Assembly: GCA_964369725.1 (NCBI GenBank)
Contig: CAYJGC010000056.1
Span: forward strand, 1-9,480
From: Paraeggerthella sp964369725
Lineage (GTDB): Bacteria > Actinomycetota > Coriobacteriia > Coriobacteriales > Eggerthellaceae
Reading direction: 5' to 3'
DNA length: 9,480 nucleotides
Below are positions 1 to 6,524 of the stretch, one piece after another. Positions within the stretch are counted from its first letter, which is position 1. Every line of letters begins with the position of its first letter. The translations under genes were made by a program, and so were the position numbers. The notes under the pieces were generated by a model, which was given only the letters and a program-made list of their open reading frames with translations, was not told where the DNA came from and did not search any database.

Positions 1-24
1 AACGGGTGGTAGAGTTCTCGTTCG

Positions 25-80
25 CGCCTCAAATGGGGCGTATCTCTTCTTGTGCGAATCAGCTGAGCGCACAAAAGAGA
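25..80 (+). other. two stem-loops upstream of rpsL
   Basis: Two hairpins can be folded by eye. Bases 25-30 pair with 35-40 around an AAAT loop. Bases 43-56 pair with 68-80 (13 pairs, with C49 bulged) around an 11-base loop. No T-run follows on either strand, so neither is a classical intrinsic terminator. They may lie in the leader of the ribosomal operon or close the transcript of an upstream gene. No gene end is recognisable in 1-159 and no convincing promoter could be fixed there. Confidence 0.35.
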
Positions 81-159
81 AACCATATAAGCAATTGTCT
101 TTGATATGTAAGAGTAATAAAAGGCAATTGGACATGCAAGAGGTAAAAGGAGAAGAGCT

Positions 160-531
160 TTGCCTACTATTAACCAGCTGGTCCGCAAGGGCCGCAAGAA
201 GTCGGTAGACAAGAAAAAGACACCGGCTCTCAAGGGAAACCCGCAAAAGCGTGGCGTATGCACCCGTGTATACACCTCAACGCCTAAAAAGCCTAACTCG
301 GCTTTGCGTAAGGTTTGCCGTGTGCGTTTGGTAAATGGCATGGAGGTTACGGCCTACATCCCAGGTATCGGCCACAATTTGCAGGAGCACTCAATGGTGC
401 TTATCCGCGGCGGTCGTGTAAAGGACCTCCCCGGTGTGCGCTACAAGGTTATCCGTGCAGCACTTGACTGCGCAGCGGTAGACAACCGCAAGCAGGCTCG
501 TAGCCGCTACGGCACCAAGCGCCCAAAGTAG
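160..531 (+). CDS. rpsL: 30S ribosomal protein S12
   Basis: S12 sits at the decoding centre of the small subunit and helps check codon-anticodon pairing. The 123-residue product has the family's usual length and hallmarks: PQKRGVCTRVYT near residue 28, TPKKPNSALRK near 41, GHNLQEHS near 71 and GGRVKDLPGVRY near 84. Lys43, Lys88 and Pro91, where streptomycin-resistance changes commonly fall, are wild type; Asp89, the family's methylthiolation site, is present. The start is TTG at 160, chosen because AAAAGGAGAAG lies just upstream and the conserved MPTINQLVRKG N-terminus begins there. It is the first gene of the visible operon. The identity is certain. Confidence 0.98.
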   Translation: MPTINQLVRKGRKKSVDKKKTPALKGNPQKRGVCTRVYTSTPKKPNSALRKVCRVRLVNGMEVTAYIPGIGHNLQEHSMVLIRGGRVKDLPGVRYKVIRAALDCAAVDNRKQARSRYGTKRPK

Positions 532-545
532 TAAACCACTAAGAC

Positions 546-625
546 GCGCGGGTCATCCATTGTTAGCTTCCTAAAGGGGGAAGCGCAAGACCTAATGGAT
601 GGGAGAAAGCCATCTAGAAGCGCGC
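546..625 (+). promoter_or_regulatory. structured rpsL-rpsG intercistronic region, possible S7 autoregulatory site
   Basis: The 115-base gap is unusually long for this tight operon and folds well. Bases 546-550 can pair with 621-625, 554-561 with 594-601 (eight perfect pairs), and 566-571 with 579-584 around a seven-base loop. In Escherichia coli, S7 represses its own operon by binding a structure in the same intercistronic position. The fold is seen in the sequence; its role as a feedback site is inferred by position only. Confidence 0.4.
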
Positions 626-646
626 AGGATTAAGAAGGAGTAATAC

Positions 647-1117
647 ATGCCGCGTCGTGCAGCAGCAGTCCGCCGTGAAGTACAGCCGGACGCACAGTAC
701 AACAACCGCCTTGTTACGCAATTGATCAACAAGATCTTGCTTGACGGCAAAAAAGCCACCGCTGAAGGTATCGTTTATGGTGCTTTCGAAGTAATCGCTG
801 AGAAAACTGGCGAAGATCCTTTGGCAATCTTCAAAAAAGCTATGGACAACGTACGTCCTACGCTTGAAGTAAAGCCTAAGCGTGTTGGTGGCGCAACCTA
901 TCAGGTGCCGATGGAAGTTAACTCCCGTCGCGCAACCACGCTCGCAATCCGTTGGATTGTTGATTTTTCTCGTAAGCGCAAAGAGAAGACCATGAAGGCT
1001 CGTCTCGCAGCAGAGATCATGGATGCCGCCGAAAACACAGGCGCATCAATCAAGAAGCGTGAAGACCTGTACAAGATGGCAGAATCTAACCGTGCATTCT
1101 CGCACTATCGTTTCTAG
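647..1117 (+). CDS. rpsG: 30S ribosomal protein S7
   Basis: S7 is a primary 16S rRNA-binding protein that nucleates assembly of the small-subunit head and lies near the E site. The product is 156 residues, the usual length in Gram-positive bacteria. It shows the expected N-terminal MPRR basic stretch, a central VGGATYQVPMEV segment near residue 85, and the C-terminal NRAFSHYRF. The ATG at 647 is preceded by AAGAAGGAG with good spacing. It follows rpsL after a structured gap and ends 14 bases before fusA, so it is co-transcribed with both. Nothing is missing or odd in the protein. Confidence 0.98.
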   Translation: MPRRAAAVRREVQPDAQYNNRLVTQLINKILLDGKKATAEGIVYGAFEVIAEKTGEDPLAIFKKAMDNVRPTLEVKPKRVGGATYQVPMEVNSRRATTLAIRWIVDFSRKRKEKTMKARLAAEIMDAAENTGASIKKREDLYKMAESNRAFSHYRF

Positions 1118-1131
1118 GGAGACTACGGATT

Positions 1132-3237
1132 ATGGCTAAGACCTCTCTGAACCTTACCCGTAACTTTGGCATCATGGCACACATCGATGCGGGTAAAACC
1201 ACAACGACAGAGCGTATTCTGTATTATACGGGCAAGACCCATAAAATCGGCGAAGTACATGACGGCGCCGCAACCATGGACTGGATGGTTCAAGAACAGG
1301 AGCGTGGTGTAACCATCACCGCTGCTGCAACCACCTGTTTCTGGGAAAAAGATAAGCAAGAGTATCGCTTCCAGATTATCGACACACCCGGCCACGTTGA
1401 CTTTACCGCTGAGGTAGAGCGCTCATTGCGCGTTTTGGACGGAACTGTTGCGGTATTCGACGCCGTAGCAGGTGTTCAGCCTCAGTCTGAAACTGTTTGG
1501 CGCCAGGCAGAGCGCTACATGGTTCCTCGTATCGCGTTCATCAACAAGTATGACCGTGTTGGCGCAGACTTCTTCAACGCTATTGAAACCATGAAGGATC
1601 GTTTGGGTGCAGCTGCTGTTGCTGCTCAGATTCCTATGGGTGCTGAAGACCAGTTCTGGGGCGTTATCGACCTTGTCGAGATGACCGCATGGGACTTCAA
1701 GGCTGACGAAAAGGGTATGACCTACCCAGAGCCTATGGCAGAAATTCCTGCAGAGTTTGCTGAAGAAGCAGAACTCCGCCGCCAAGAGCTTCTTGACGCC
1801 GCAGCTGACTGCGACGACGCGCTCATGGAAAAAGTTATCATGGAAGAAGAAATCACCGTTGCCGAGTTCAAGGCAGCTATCCGTAAGGGTGTTGTCGAAT
1901 GTAAGATGAACCCTGTATTTGTTGGTTCTGCTTACAAGAACAAGGGTGTTCAGGAGCTTTTGGACGCTGTTGTTGATTATCTCCCAAGCCCTCTTGATAT
2001 CGCAGCTATCAAGGGTGTTAATCCAGACACTGGCGAAGAGGACGAGCGCCCTGCAGACTTGAAGGCTCCTTTCTCTTCACTCGCTTTCAAGATCATGACC
2101 GATCCTTTTGTTGGTAAGCTTACCTACTTGCGCGTCTATTCTGGACAGCTTGACTCAGGTTCTTACGTTGTTAACGCTTCTAAGGACAAGAAAGAGCGCG
2201 TAGGCCGCTTGCTTCAGATGCACTCAAACCAGCGAGTTGATATTGACACGTGTGGTGCCGGTGACATCGTTGCTGTTGTTGGTTTGAAGGCAACTTCAAC
2301 GGGCGATACGCTTTGTGCAGAAAATGCTCCTATCATTTTGGAATCAATGGAGTTTGCCGAGCCTGTTATCGATATTGCTGTTGAGCCAAAGACCAAGGCT
2401 GAGCAAGACAAGATGGGCGTTGCTCTTCAGAAGCTCGCTGAAGAAGACCCAACGTTCCGCGTATCAACCAACCAAGAAACTGGCCAAACCATTATTGCAG
2501 GTATGGGTGAGCTTCACCTTGAGATTATCGTTGACCGCTTGTTGCGTGAATTTAAGGTTGAGGCTAATGTTGGCAAACCTCAGGTTGCTTACCGCGAAAC
2601 TGCCACCAAGCCTGTTATGGGTGCAGAAGGCAAGTTCGTTCGTCAGTCTGGTGGTCGTGGTCAGTATGGTCATGCTGTTATCAACATGTACCCACAAGAT
2701 GAAGCTGGCAAGGGTTACGAGTTTGAGAACAAAATTGTGGGCGGTACGGTTCCAAAAGAATACGTTGCTCCAATCGACAAGGGTATTCAAGAGGCTTTGA
2801 ATGCTGGTGTTTTGGCAGGATATCCTGTTGTAGACATTCGTGTAGAGCTTGTTGACGGTTCGTACCATGATGTTGACTCATCTGAGGCAGCATTTAAGGT
2901 TGCTGGTTCTATGGCAATCAAAGACGCTCTTCGCAAGGGTGGATCAGTTATCCTTGAGCCAATGATGGCTGTTGAGGTAGAGACTCCTGAAGAGTACATG
3001 GGTGACGTTATGGGCAACCTTTCAAGCCGCCGTGGCCAAATTCAGGGCATGGGTGACCGTGGTAACGCTAAGACCATTAAGGCTAAGGTGCCATTGTCAG
3101 AGATGTTCGGTTACGCTACCGACCTTCGCAGCGGAACGCAGGGTCGTGCTTCATATACGATGCAGTTCGATTCGTACGATCCCGTACCGAAGAACGTAGC
3201 AGATGAAATTATTAGCAAGGCCGGCGGCAACGCGTAG
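1132..3237 (+). CDS. fusA: translation elongation factor G
   Basis: EF-G is the cytoplasmic GTPase that drives translocation of tRNA and mRNA on the ribosome and, with RRF, ribosome recycling. The 701-residue product is full length. The G domain shows the P-loop AHIDAGKT (16-23), the switch I RGVTIT (58-63), DTPGH (84-88) and the G4 motif as NKYD (138-141). The last is usually NKMD; the functional N, K and D are kept. The G5-type SAYKNKG is also present. Domain IV carries the conserved HDVDSSE segment before the domain V fold. The start ATG lies downstream of AGGGAG. The gene is third in the operon and is followed by rpsJ, not tuf. It is not the fusA2 paralogue, judging by context and motif quality. 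Confidence 0.98.
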   Translation: MAKTSLNLTRNFGIMAHIDAGKTTTTERILYYTGKTHKIGEVHDGAATMDWMVQEQERGVTITAAATTCFWEKDKQEYRFQIIDTPGHVDFTAEVERSLRVLDGTVAVFDAVAGVQPQSETVWRQAERYMVPRIAFINKYDRVGADFFNAIETMKDRLGAAAVAAQIPMGAEDQFWGVIDLVEMTAWDFKADEKGMTYPEPMAEIPAEFAEEAELRRQELLDAAADCDDALMEKVIMEEEITVAEFKAAIRKGVVECKMNPVFVGSAYKNKGVQELLDAVVDYLPSPLDIAAIKGVNPDTGEEDERPADLKAPFSSLAFKIMTDPFVGKLTYLRVYSGQLDSGSYVVNASKDKKERVGRLLQMHSNQRVDIDTCGAGDIVAVVGLKATSTGDTLCAENAPIILESMEFAEPVIDIAVEPKTKAEQDKMGVALQKLAEEDPTFRVSTNQETGQTIIAGMGELHLEIIVDRLLREFKVEANVGKPQVAYRETATKPVMGAEGKFVRQSGGRGQYGHAVINMYPQDEAGKGYEFENKIVGGTVPKEYVAPIDKGIQEALNAGVLAGYPVVDIRVELVDGSYHDVDSSEAAFKVAGSMAIKDALRKGGSVILEPMMAVEVETPEEYMGDVMGNLSSRRGQIQGMGDRGNAKTIKAKVPLSEMFGYATDLRSGTQGRASYTMQFDSYDPVPKNVADEIISKAGGNA

Positions 3238-3271
3238 TCGTGACGCTCGAGCATAATTGGAGGTAAGGTAA

Positions 3272-3580
3272 GTGGCTAATCAAAAGATTCGCATTCGTAT
3301 GAAGGGGTACGATCATGAGATCGTGGATCAATCCACCAAGCTCATTGTTGATACCGCTCTCAAGACGGGTGCTAAAGTATCTGGTCCTATTCCGTTGCCA
3401 ACGGAGCGCAATCTCTATTGCGTTGTTAAGGGCCCACATGTTGACAAAGACTCGCGCGAGCAGTTCGAGATGCGCACACATAAGCGTTTGATCGACATCC
3501 TTGAACCAACCCCTAATACGGTTGACTCTTTGATGCGTCTTGATCTCCCTGCTGGTGTCGACATCGAGATCAAGCTATAA
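3272..3580 (+). CDS. rpsJ: 30S ribosomal protein S10 (NusE)
   Basis: S10 is a small-subunit head protein. It also acts as NusE, pairing with NusB in antitermination complexes and contacting NusG. The 102-residue product is the standard size, with KIRIRMKGYDHEIVD at the N-terminus, GPIPLPT near residue 39 and a conserved C-terminal LDLPAGVDIEIKL. The GTG start at 3272 is supported by TTGGAGG just upstream (3257-3263). The gene normally opens the S10 operon. Here it follows fusA after 34 bases with no visible terminator, so the str and S10 clusters look fused into one transcription unit. Confidence 0.97.
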   Translation: MANQKIRIRMKGYDHEIVDQSTKLIVDTALKTGAKVSGPIPLPTERNLYCVVKGPHVDKDSREQFEMRTHKRLIDILEPTPNTVDSLMRLDLPAGVDIEIKL

Positions 3581-3594
3581 GGGGGATGTGCAAC

Positions 3595-4215
3595 ATGATC
3601 AACGCCATCTATGGTAAGAAAATTGGCATGACCCAGATTTTCGGTGAGGATGACCGTGTTATCCCTGTTACCGTTATTCAGGCAGAGCCAAACAAAATCT
3701 GTCAGGTAAAAACCCAGGATACCGACGGATACGAAGCAGTACAGTTGGGCTTTGGCTCCATCAAGGAGAAAAAAGTCAACAAGCCTATGGCAGGACACTT
3801 CGCTAAGCAAGGTACCGAAGCAGTTCGTTACCTACGCGAGGTTCGTGTAGAGAATGCTGGTGAGTACAACGTAGGCGACCTTCACACCGTAGCAGCTTTC
3901 GCTGACACGAAAAAGGTTGACGTTCGCGGTACTTCAAAGGGTAAGGGCTTTGCTGGTGTTATGAAGCGCTATGGTCATCATGGCGGCCCTGGTGGACATG
4001 GTTCACACTTCCACCGCGCTCCCGGTTCTGTCGGTCAGTGCGCCACGCCTTCTCGCGTGTTTAAGGGATTGAAGTTGCCCGGTCACATGGGTGTTGACAC
4101 CGTAAGCGTGCGTAACTTGGAAGTAGTTCGCATTGACGAGGATCTAAACCTCATTTTGGTGAAGGGTGCCATCCCAGGCGCCAAGAACGGCATCGTTCGC
4201 GTCCGCATGGCGTAG
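3595..4215 (+). CDS. rplC: 50S ribosomal protein L3
   Basis: L3 is an early-assembling large-subunit protein whose long loop reaches the peptidyl-transferase centre. The product is 206 residues from the ATG at 3595. Conserved marks are KKIGMTQIF at the N-terminus, the GTSKGKGFAGVMKR segment, the HGSHFHRAPGS loop and ATPSRVFKG, then a C-terminal NGIVRVR. An in-frame ATG at 3586 would add MCN, but the GGGGG ribosome-binding run (3581-3585) directly abuts it. Its spacing fits 3595, and L3 proteins typically begin with the INAIYGKKIGM-type sequence. It follows rpsJ with a 14-base gap. Confidence 0.97.
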   Translation: MINAIYGKKIGMTQIFGEDDRVIPVTVIQAEPNKICQVKTQDTDGYEAVQLGFGSIKEKKVNKPMAGHFAKQGTEAVRYLREVRVENAGEYNVGDLHTVAAFADTKKVDVRGTSKGKGFAGVMKRYGHHGGPGGHGSHFHRAPGSVGQCATPSRVFKGLKLPGHMGVDTVSVRNLEVVRIDEDLNLILVKGAIPGAKNGIVRVRMA

Positions 4216-4246
4216 AGCGCGAATTGAAATAAGGAGCATGAACAAC

Positions 4247-4870
4247 ATGACGACGATTGACATCAAAGACGTGAAGGGCAAAAAGGCTGGTTCAGCTGAC
4301 TTGGCTCCTTCCGTGTTCGGCATCGAGCCGAACGTACCTGTGATGCATCAGGTTGTACGCGCGCAGCGTGCATCTTGGCGTCAAGGTACGCACGACTCAA
4401 AAACCCGTGGCGAAGTTCGCGGTGGCGGCAAGAAGCCATGGCGTCAGAAGGGTACTGGTCGCGCACGCCAAGGTACCATTCGCGCCCCACACTGGACAGG
4501 CGGCGGTGCAGTATTCGGGCCTCATCCGCGCAACCACTCTTTCCGCATAAACAACAAGGAAGTTAAGCTTGCAATGCGTTCTGCGCTTTCTGCAAAACTT
4601 GCTGACGAGGAATTGGTAGTAGTAGATTCATTTGGTTTCGAGAGCCCTCGCACCAAAGATGCTGCTGCAATTTTGAAGGCATTGGAAATTACAGGTCGCG
4701 TTACTATCGTTATTGCTGATGACGATGTAAATGCTTACTTGTCATTCCGTAACATTCCTACGGTTAGCATTTTGCCTGTTGGCGCTGCTAATACCTATGA
4801 CTTGGTTGACAACAAAGCTTTGGTATTTACTGCTGACGCTTTGAAGCGCATCGAGGAGGTGCTTGCATAA
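4247..4870 (+). CDS. rplD: 50S ribosomal protein L4
   Basis: L4 binds 23S rRNA and lines the peptide exit tunnel with an extended loop. In enterobacteria it also represses the S10 operon. The product is 207 residues from the ATG at 4247. The tunnel-loop signature GGGKKPWRQKGTGRARQG is intact, followed by RAPHWTGGGAVFGPHPR and a basic helix with MRSALSAKL. Two upstream starts were set aside: ATG 4238 lies one base from AAGGAG (4231-4236), and ATG 4166 overlaps rplC. The C-terminal codons carry the ribosome-binding site of rplW and the stop overlaps its start by one base. This implies translational coupling. Confidence 0.97.
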   Translation: MTTIDIKDVKGKKAGSADLAPSVFGIEPNVPVMHQVVRAQRASWRQGTHDSKTRGEVRGGGKKPWRQKGTGRARQGTIRAPHWTGGGAVFGPHPRNHSFRINNKEVKLAMRSALSAKLADEELVVVDSFGFESPRTKDAAAILKALEITGRVTIVIADDDVNAYLSFRNIPTVSILPVGAANTYDLVDNKALVFTADALKRIEEVLA

Positions 4871-5154
4871 TGAAGGATCCTCGCGAGGTTATCATCCGCC
4901 CCGTTGTAACGGAGCACAGCTACGACATGATGGAGAACAACACCTACACTTTTGAGGTGGCAAAGGACTCCAACAAAGTAGAGATTCGCCAAGCTATTGA
5001 GGCAATCTTTAACGTGACGGTCGTAAGAGTTAACACTCTTAACGTAAAGGCTAAGCCAAAGCGTGTTCGCTATCAAGCTGGCAAGACCCGCACGTGGAAA
5101 AAAGCTATGGTTACGCTTAAAGAAGGCGACACCATCGAGCTTTTCGCTTCGTAA
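4870..5154 (+). CDS. rplW: 50S ribosomal protein L23
   Basis: L23 sits at the exit of the peptide tunnel and docks trigger factor and the signal recognition particle. The product is 94 residues, complete for the family, beginning KDPREVIIRPVVTEHS, with the RNA-binding NTLNVKAKPKRVR stretch near residue 57 and a C-terminal LKEGDTIEL strand. The ATG shares its A with the rplD stop (TAATG), and GAGGAGGT at 4853-4860 inside rplD is the ribosome-binding site. It is the last recognisable operon gene here. Bacterial S10 operons almost always continue with rplB at once, but no rplB start follows. Confidence 0.97.
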   Translation: MKDPREVIIRPVVTEHSYDMMENNTYTFEVAKDSNKVEIRQAIEAIFNVTVVRVNTLNVKAKPKRVRYQAGKTRTWKKAMVTLKEGDTIELFAS

Positions 5155-5444
5155 GCAATACGTAGCGACAAGGCGCTTTGCCTGTTTCGCAGATGGTGTG
5201 TGAAGCTGCGAGACAGAGGCGCAACATTGTTTGACGAAAGCGCAAGAGAGCGCCCTTGCTGGCGGCGATGTTTCTTTGCCGCTGTGAGGCGCAGGAGTAA
5301 CTTTGCTTGACAGAAGCGGGCAACGCCTAAGCGGTTTCATGGTTGGTTAAGTCAATCCACGACACTTGCTTGGGGCAGACGGATAACGTCTGAGCGCTTG
5401 CTCAAGTTTATTGCCGAGATTCCTACAGGCGAAACTGAAGTTTT
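5155..5444 (+). other. gene-free structured stretch after rplW
   Basis: No frame gives a recognisable protein, and neither rplB nor any known RNA signature (tRNA, RNase P, tmRNA) is visible. The stretch folds strongly instead. Bases 5173-5178 pair with 5217-5222, continuing as 5182-5192 with 5206-5216. Bases 5250-5254 pair with 5288-5292 around an inner 5262-5266/5278-5282 stem. Bases 5369-5374 pair with 5401-5406 around a perfect 5376-5381/5387-5392 hairpin. It then runs into a strong terminator. It could be a long 3' untranslated region, a small structured RNA or eroded repeat DNA; the sequence alone does not decide. Confidence 0.45.
5171..5320 (+). repeat. two diverged tandem units of about 70 bases, each with a stem-loop
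   Basis: Unit 1 (about 5171-5244) and unit 2 (about 5248-5320) share an order of parts. Each has a GC-rich stem-loop ending in GAGGCGCA or AGAGGCGCA, then a tail: ACATTGTTTGACGAAAGCG in the first, ACTTTGCTTGACAGAAGCG in the second. The tails match at most positions; the stem sequences differ but both form hairpins. The alignment was made by eye. Confidence 0.45.
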
Positions 5445-5484
5445 GAAGAGGCTGCATCAAATGAGATGCAGCCTCTTTGTTTTT
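5445..5484 (+). terminator. strong intrinsic (Rho-independent) terminator
   Basis: Bases 5446-5458 pair perfectly with 5465-5477 (13 pairs, GC-rich core GAGGCTGCATC) around the six-base loop AAATGA. The stem is followed by TTTGTTTTT. The reverse strand lacks an equivalent T-run, so it ends plus-strand transcription. It would stop the rplW transcript or any RNA made from the stretch between. Confidence 0.9.
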
Positions 5485-5506
5485 GTAGCAGTACGCCCGA
5501 CATGGG

Positions 5507-5606
5507 NNNNNNNNNNNNNNNNNNNNNNNNNNNNNNNNNNNNNNNNNNNNNNNNNNNNNNNNNNNNNNNNNNNNNNNNNNNNNNNNNNNNNNNNNNNNNN
5601 NNNNNN
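5507..5606. other. assembly gap, 100 N
   Basis: Exactly 100 unresolved bases, the conventional placeholder for a scaffold gap of unknown length. Sequence left and right of it may be separated by any distance, so gene-neighbour arguments across it are unsafe. Confidence 0.99.
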
Positions 5607-5626
5607 GCTCAAATACGAGCTATAAT
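5607..5626 (+). promoter_or_regulatory. partial promoter and possible operator of the hipB-like gene
   Basis: A perfect -10 hexamer TATAAT lies at 5621-5626, only three bases before the first ATG. The -35 box would fall inside the N gap. Directly upstream, GCTC and GAGC (5607-5610 and 5617-5620) form an inverted pair six bases apart, next to the -10. This would suit self-repression by an HTH antitoxin. The operator role is inferred. Confidence 0.45.
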
Positions 5627-5629
5627 CAA

Positions 5630-5908
5630 ATGATGTTACAGATAGAACAACAGATGCCTAATGAGATTGCGGAAGCACTTGCGCAACGCGTGCGCATGCG
5701 TCGCAAAGAATTAGGTTTTACTCAATTACACCTTGCCCAAAAGGCGGGGATGAGTCTGGGCTCATTAAAGCGCTTTGAGCAGCAAGGTCAAATTTCGCTG
5801 GTTTCTCTCATTAAGCTTTCAATAGCTTTAAGATGTGAATCTGATTTCGAAGAGCTGTTCATGAAGCGCGCCTATCGAACGATTCAAGAAGTTATTGACG
5901 AAAAGTGA
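5630..5908 (+). CDS. XRE-family HTH antitoxin or regulator, HipB-like
   Basis: A 92-residue (91 from the second ATG at 5633) cytoplasmic DNA-binding protein. An HTH_3-type domain spans roughly residues 16-72, with the pattern RVRMRRKELGFTQLHLAQKA then SLGSLKRFEQQG for the recognition helix. A short tail follows (FEELFMKRAYRTIQEVIDEK). HipB proteins bind operator DNA as dimers, repress their own operon and neutralise HipA. The link to HipB rests on the hipA remnant seven bases downstream. No ribosome-binding site is visible. The -10 box places the likely transcript start at about 5632-5634, so a leaderless start at ATG 5633 is plausible. With its toxin gene broken, it may now act only as an orphan regulator. 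Confidence 0.85.
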   Translation: MMLQIEQQMPNEIAEALAQRVRMRRKELGFTQLHLAQKAGMSLGSLKRFEQQGQISLVSLIKLSIALRCESDFEELFMKRAYRTIQEVIDEK

Positions 5909-5915
5909 GAAGACT

Positions 5916-6332
5916 ATGCTTGATACCAAGATAGCATCACTGCAAGTTAGTTTAGGTAATCGCAAAGTGGGCACACTTGCTCAAACAAAAAATGAAGTCC
6001 TTGCTTTTGAATACGAATGGGAAGATTAGGATGAGCGGCTATATCGTCTTATGTGCTTTAATGTCCTTGCAGGAAATCGCGATGACCATTCAAAAAACTT
6101 CTCATATTTATACGATGAAAATAAAAATGCATGGCGTCTGTCGCCTGCGTATGATTTGACGCGTAATGCAGGAATGAATGGGCAGCACGCAACCACGGTA
6201 AGCGGAAAAGGCGCAGATATCGCCGATGATGACTTACTGAGAGTTGGTGTACAGGCTGGTATAGCGTTATCAAAGGGGCGTATTATTCTTGAAGAGGTGC
6301 GAGAAGCAGTGATGTCTTTAAATGAACACTAG
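5916..6332 (+). pseudogene. hipA: hipA toxin-kinase remnant with internal deletion
   Basis: HipA is a Ser/Thr kinase toxin; the E. coli enzyme phosphorylates glutamyl-tRNA synthetase. Two pieces lie in one reading frame. Residues 1-37 (5916-6026) match the HipA N-terminal subdomain (LQVSLGNRKVGTLAQ then FEYEWED). A TAG follows at 6027-6029. The frame then continues as DERLYRLMCFNVLAG, the catalytic loop NRDDHSKN and LSPAYDL, to a second TAG at 6330. Full HipA is about 430 residues. Roughly 250 central residues, including the ATP-binding lobe, are absent, so even read-through would not give an active kinase. TAG is the ordinary stop of rpsL, rpsG, fusA and rplC here, which argues against recoding. 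It is not a split HipS/HipT pair, because both pieces are too short. Confidence 0.88.
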
Positions 6333-6407
6333 ATTTCCTGACTGCTTTTAAAAGCGCAATAGCATCGCAGAGCATACAGGCATTATGTTCTTTAATGTTT
6401 GAGGCTG

Positions 6408-6500
6408 CAACTGACTTTTGCACGCAGCTCGCTTCTAGTTTCAACTGGCTTTAGCGTGCAGCTCACTTCTAGCTTCAGCTAACTTTAGCGTGCAGTTCAC
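6408..6500. repeat. 34-base tandem repeat, two full copies and a partial third
   Basis: Copies begin at 6408, 6442 and 6476. The consensus starts CARCTRRCTTTAGCGTGCAG and continues with a CTCRCTTCTAG-like half. Copies one and two keep the full 34 bases; the third matches for about 25. The repeat lies in the gene-free stretch after the hipA remnant (6333-7042). There are no unique spacers between copies, so this is not a CRISPR array. Confidence 0.7.
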
Positions 6501-6524
6501 CGCCAAAGTAATTTTCGTACAGAC

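Noticed and set aside
1..210. Open frame running from the window start into rpsL in another phase
   Set aside because: It overlaps the rpsL start and resembles no protein. It looks like chance openness.
1123..2893. Open frames on the minus strand within fusA
   Set aside because: They are antisense to a highly conserved gene, lack family resemblance and have no start signals.
3586..3594. Upstream ATG as the start of rplC
   Set aside because: It abuts the ribosome-binding run with no spacing, while ATG 3595 has proper spacing and the conserved N-terminus.
4166..4246. Upstream in-frame starts of rplD at 4166 and 4238
   Set aside because: The first overlaps rplC heavily. The second is one base from AAGGAG. 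ATG 4247 has normal spacing.
5398..5506. Open frame reading through the terminator into the N gap
   Set aside because: It crosses the terminator stem, its continuation is only unknown bases, and no domain is recognisable.
6027..6029. TAG inside the hipA frame as a recoded codon or programmed read-through
   Set aside because: TAG is the normal stop of rpsL, rpsG, fusA and rplC in this window. Read-through would still lack the kinase ATP-binding lobe.
5916..6332. A split HipS/HipT toxin pair
   Set aside because: HipS is about 100 residues and HipT keeps the full kinase core. These pieces have 37 and about 100 residues, with no N-lobe.
6408..6500. CRISPR array
   Set aside because: The copies are contiguous and diverged, with no spacers and no cas gene.
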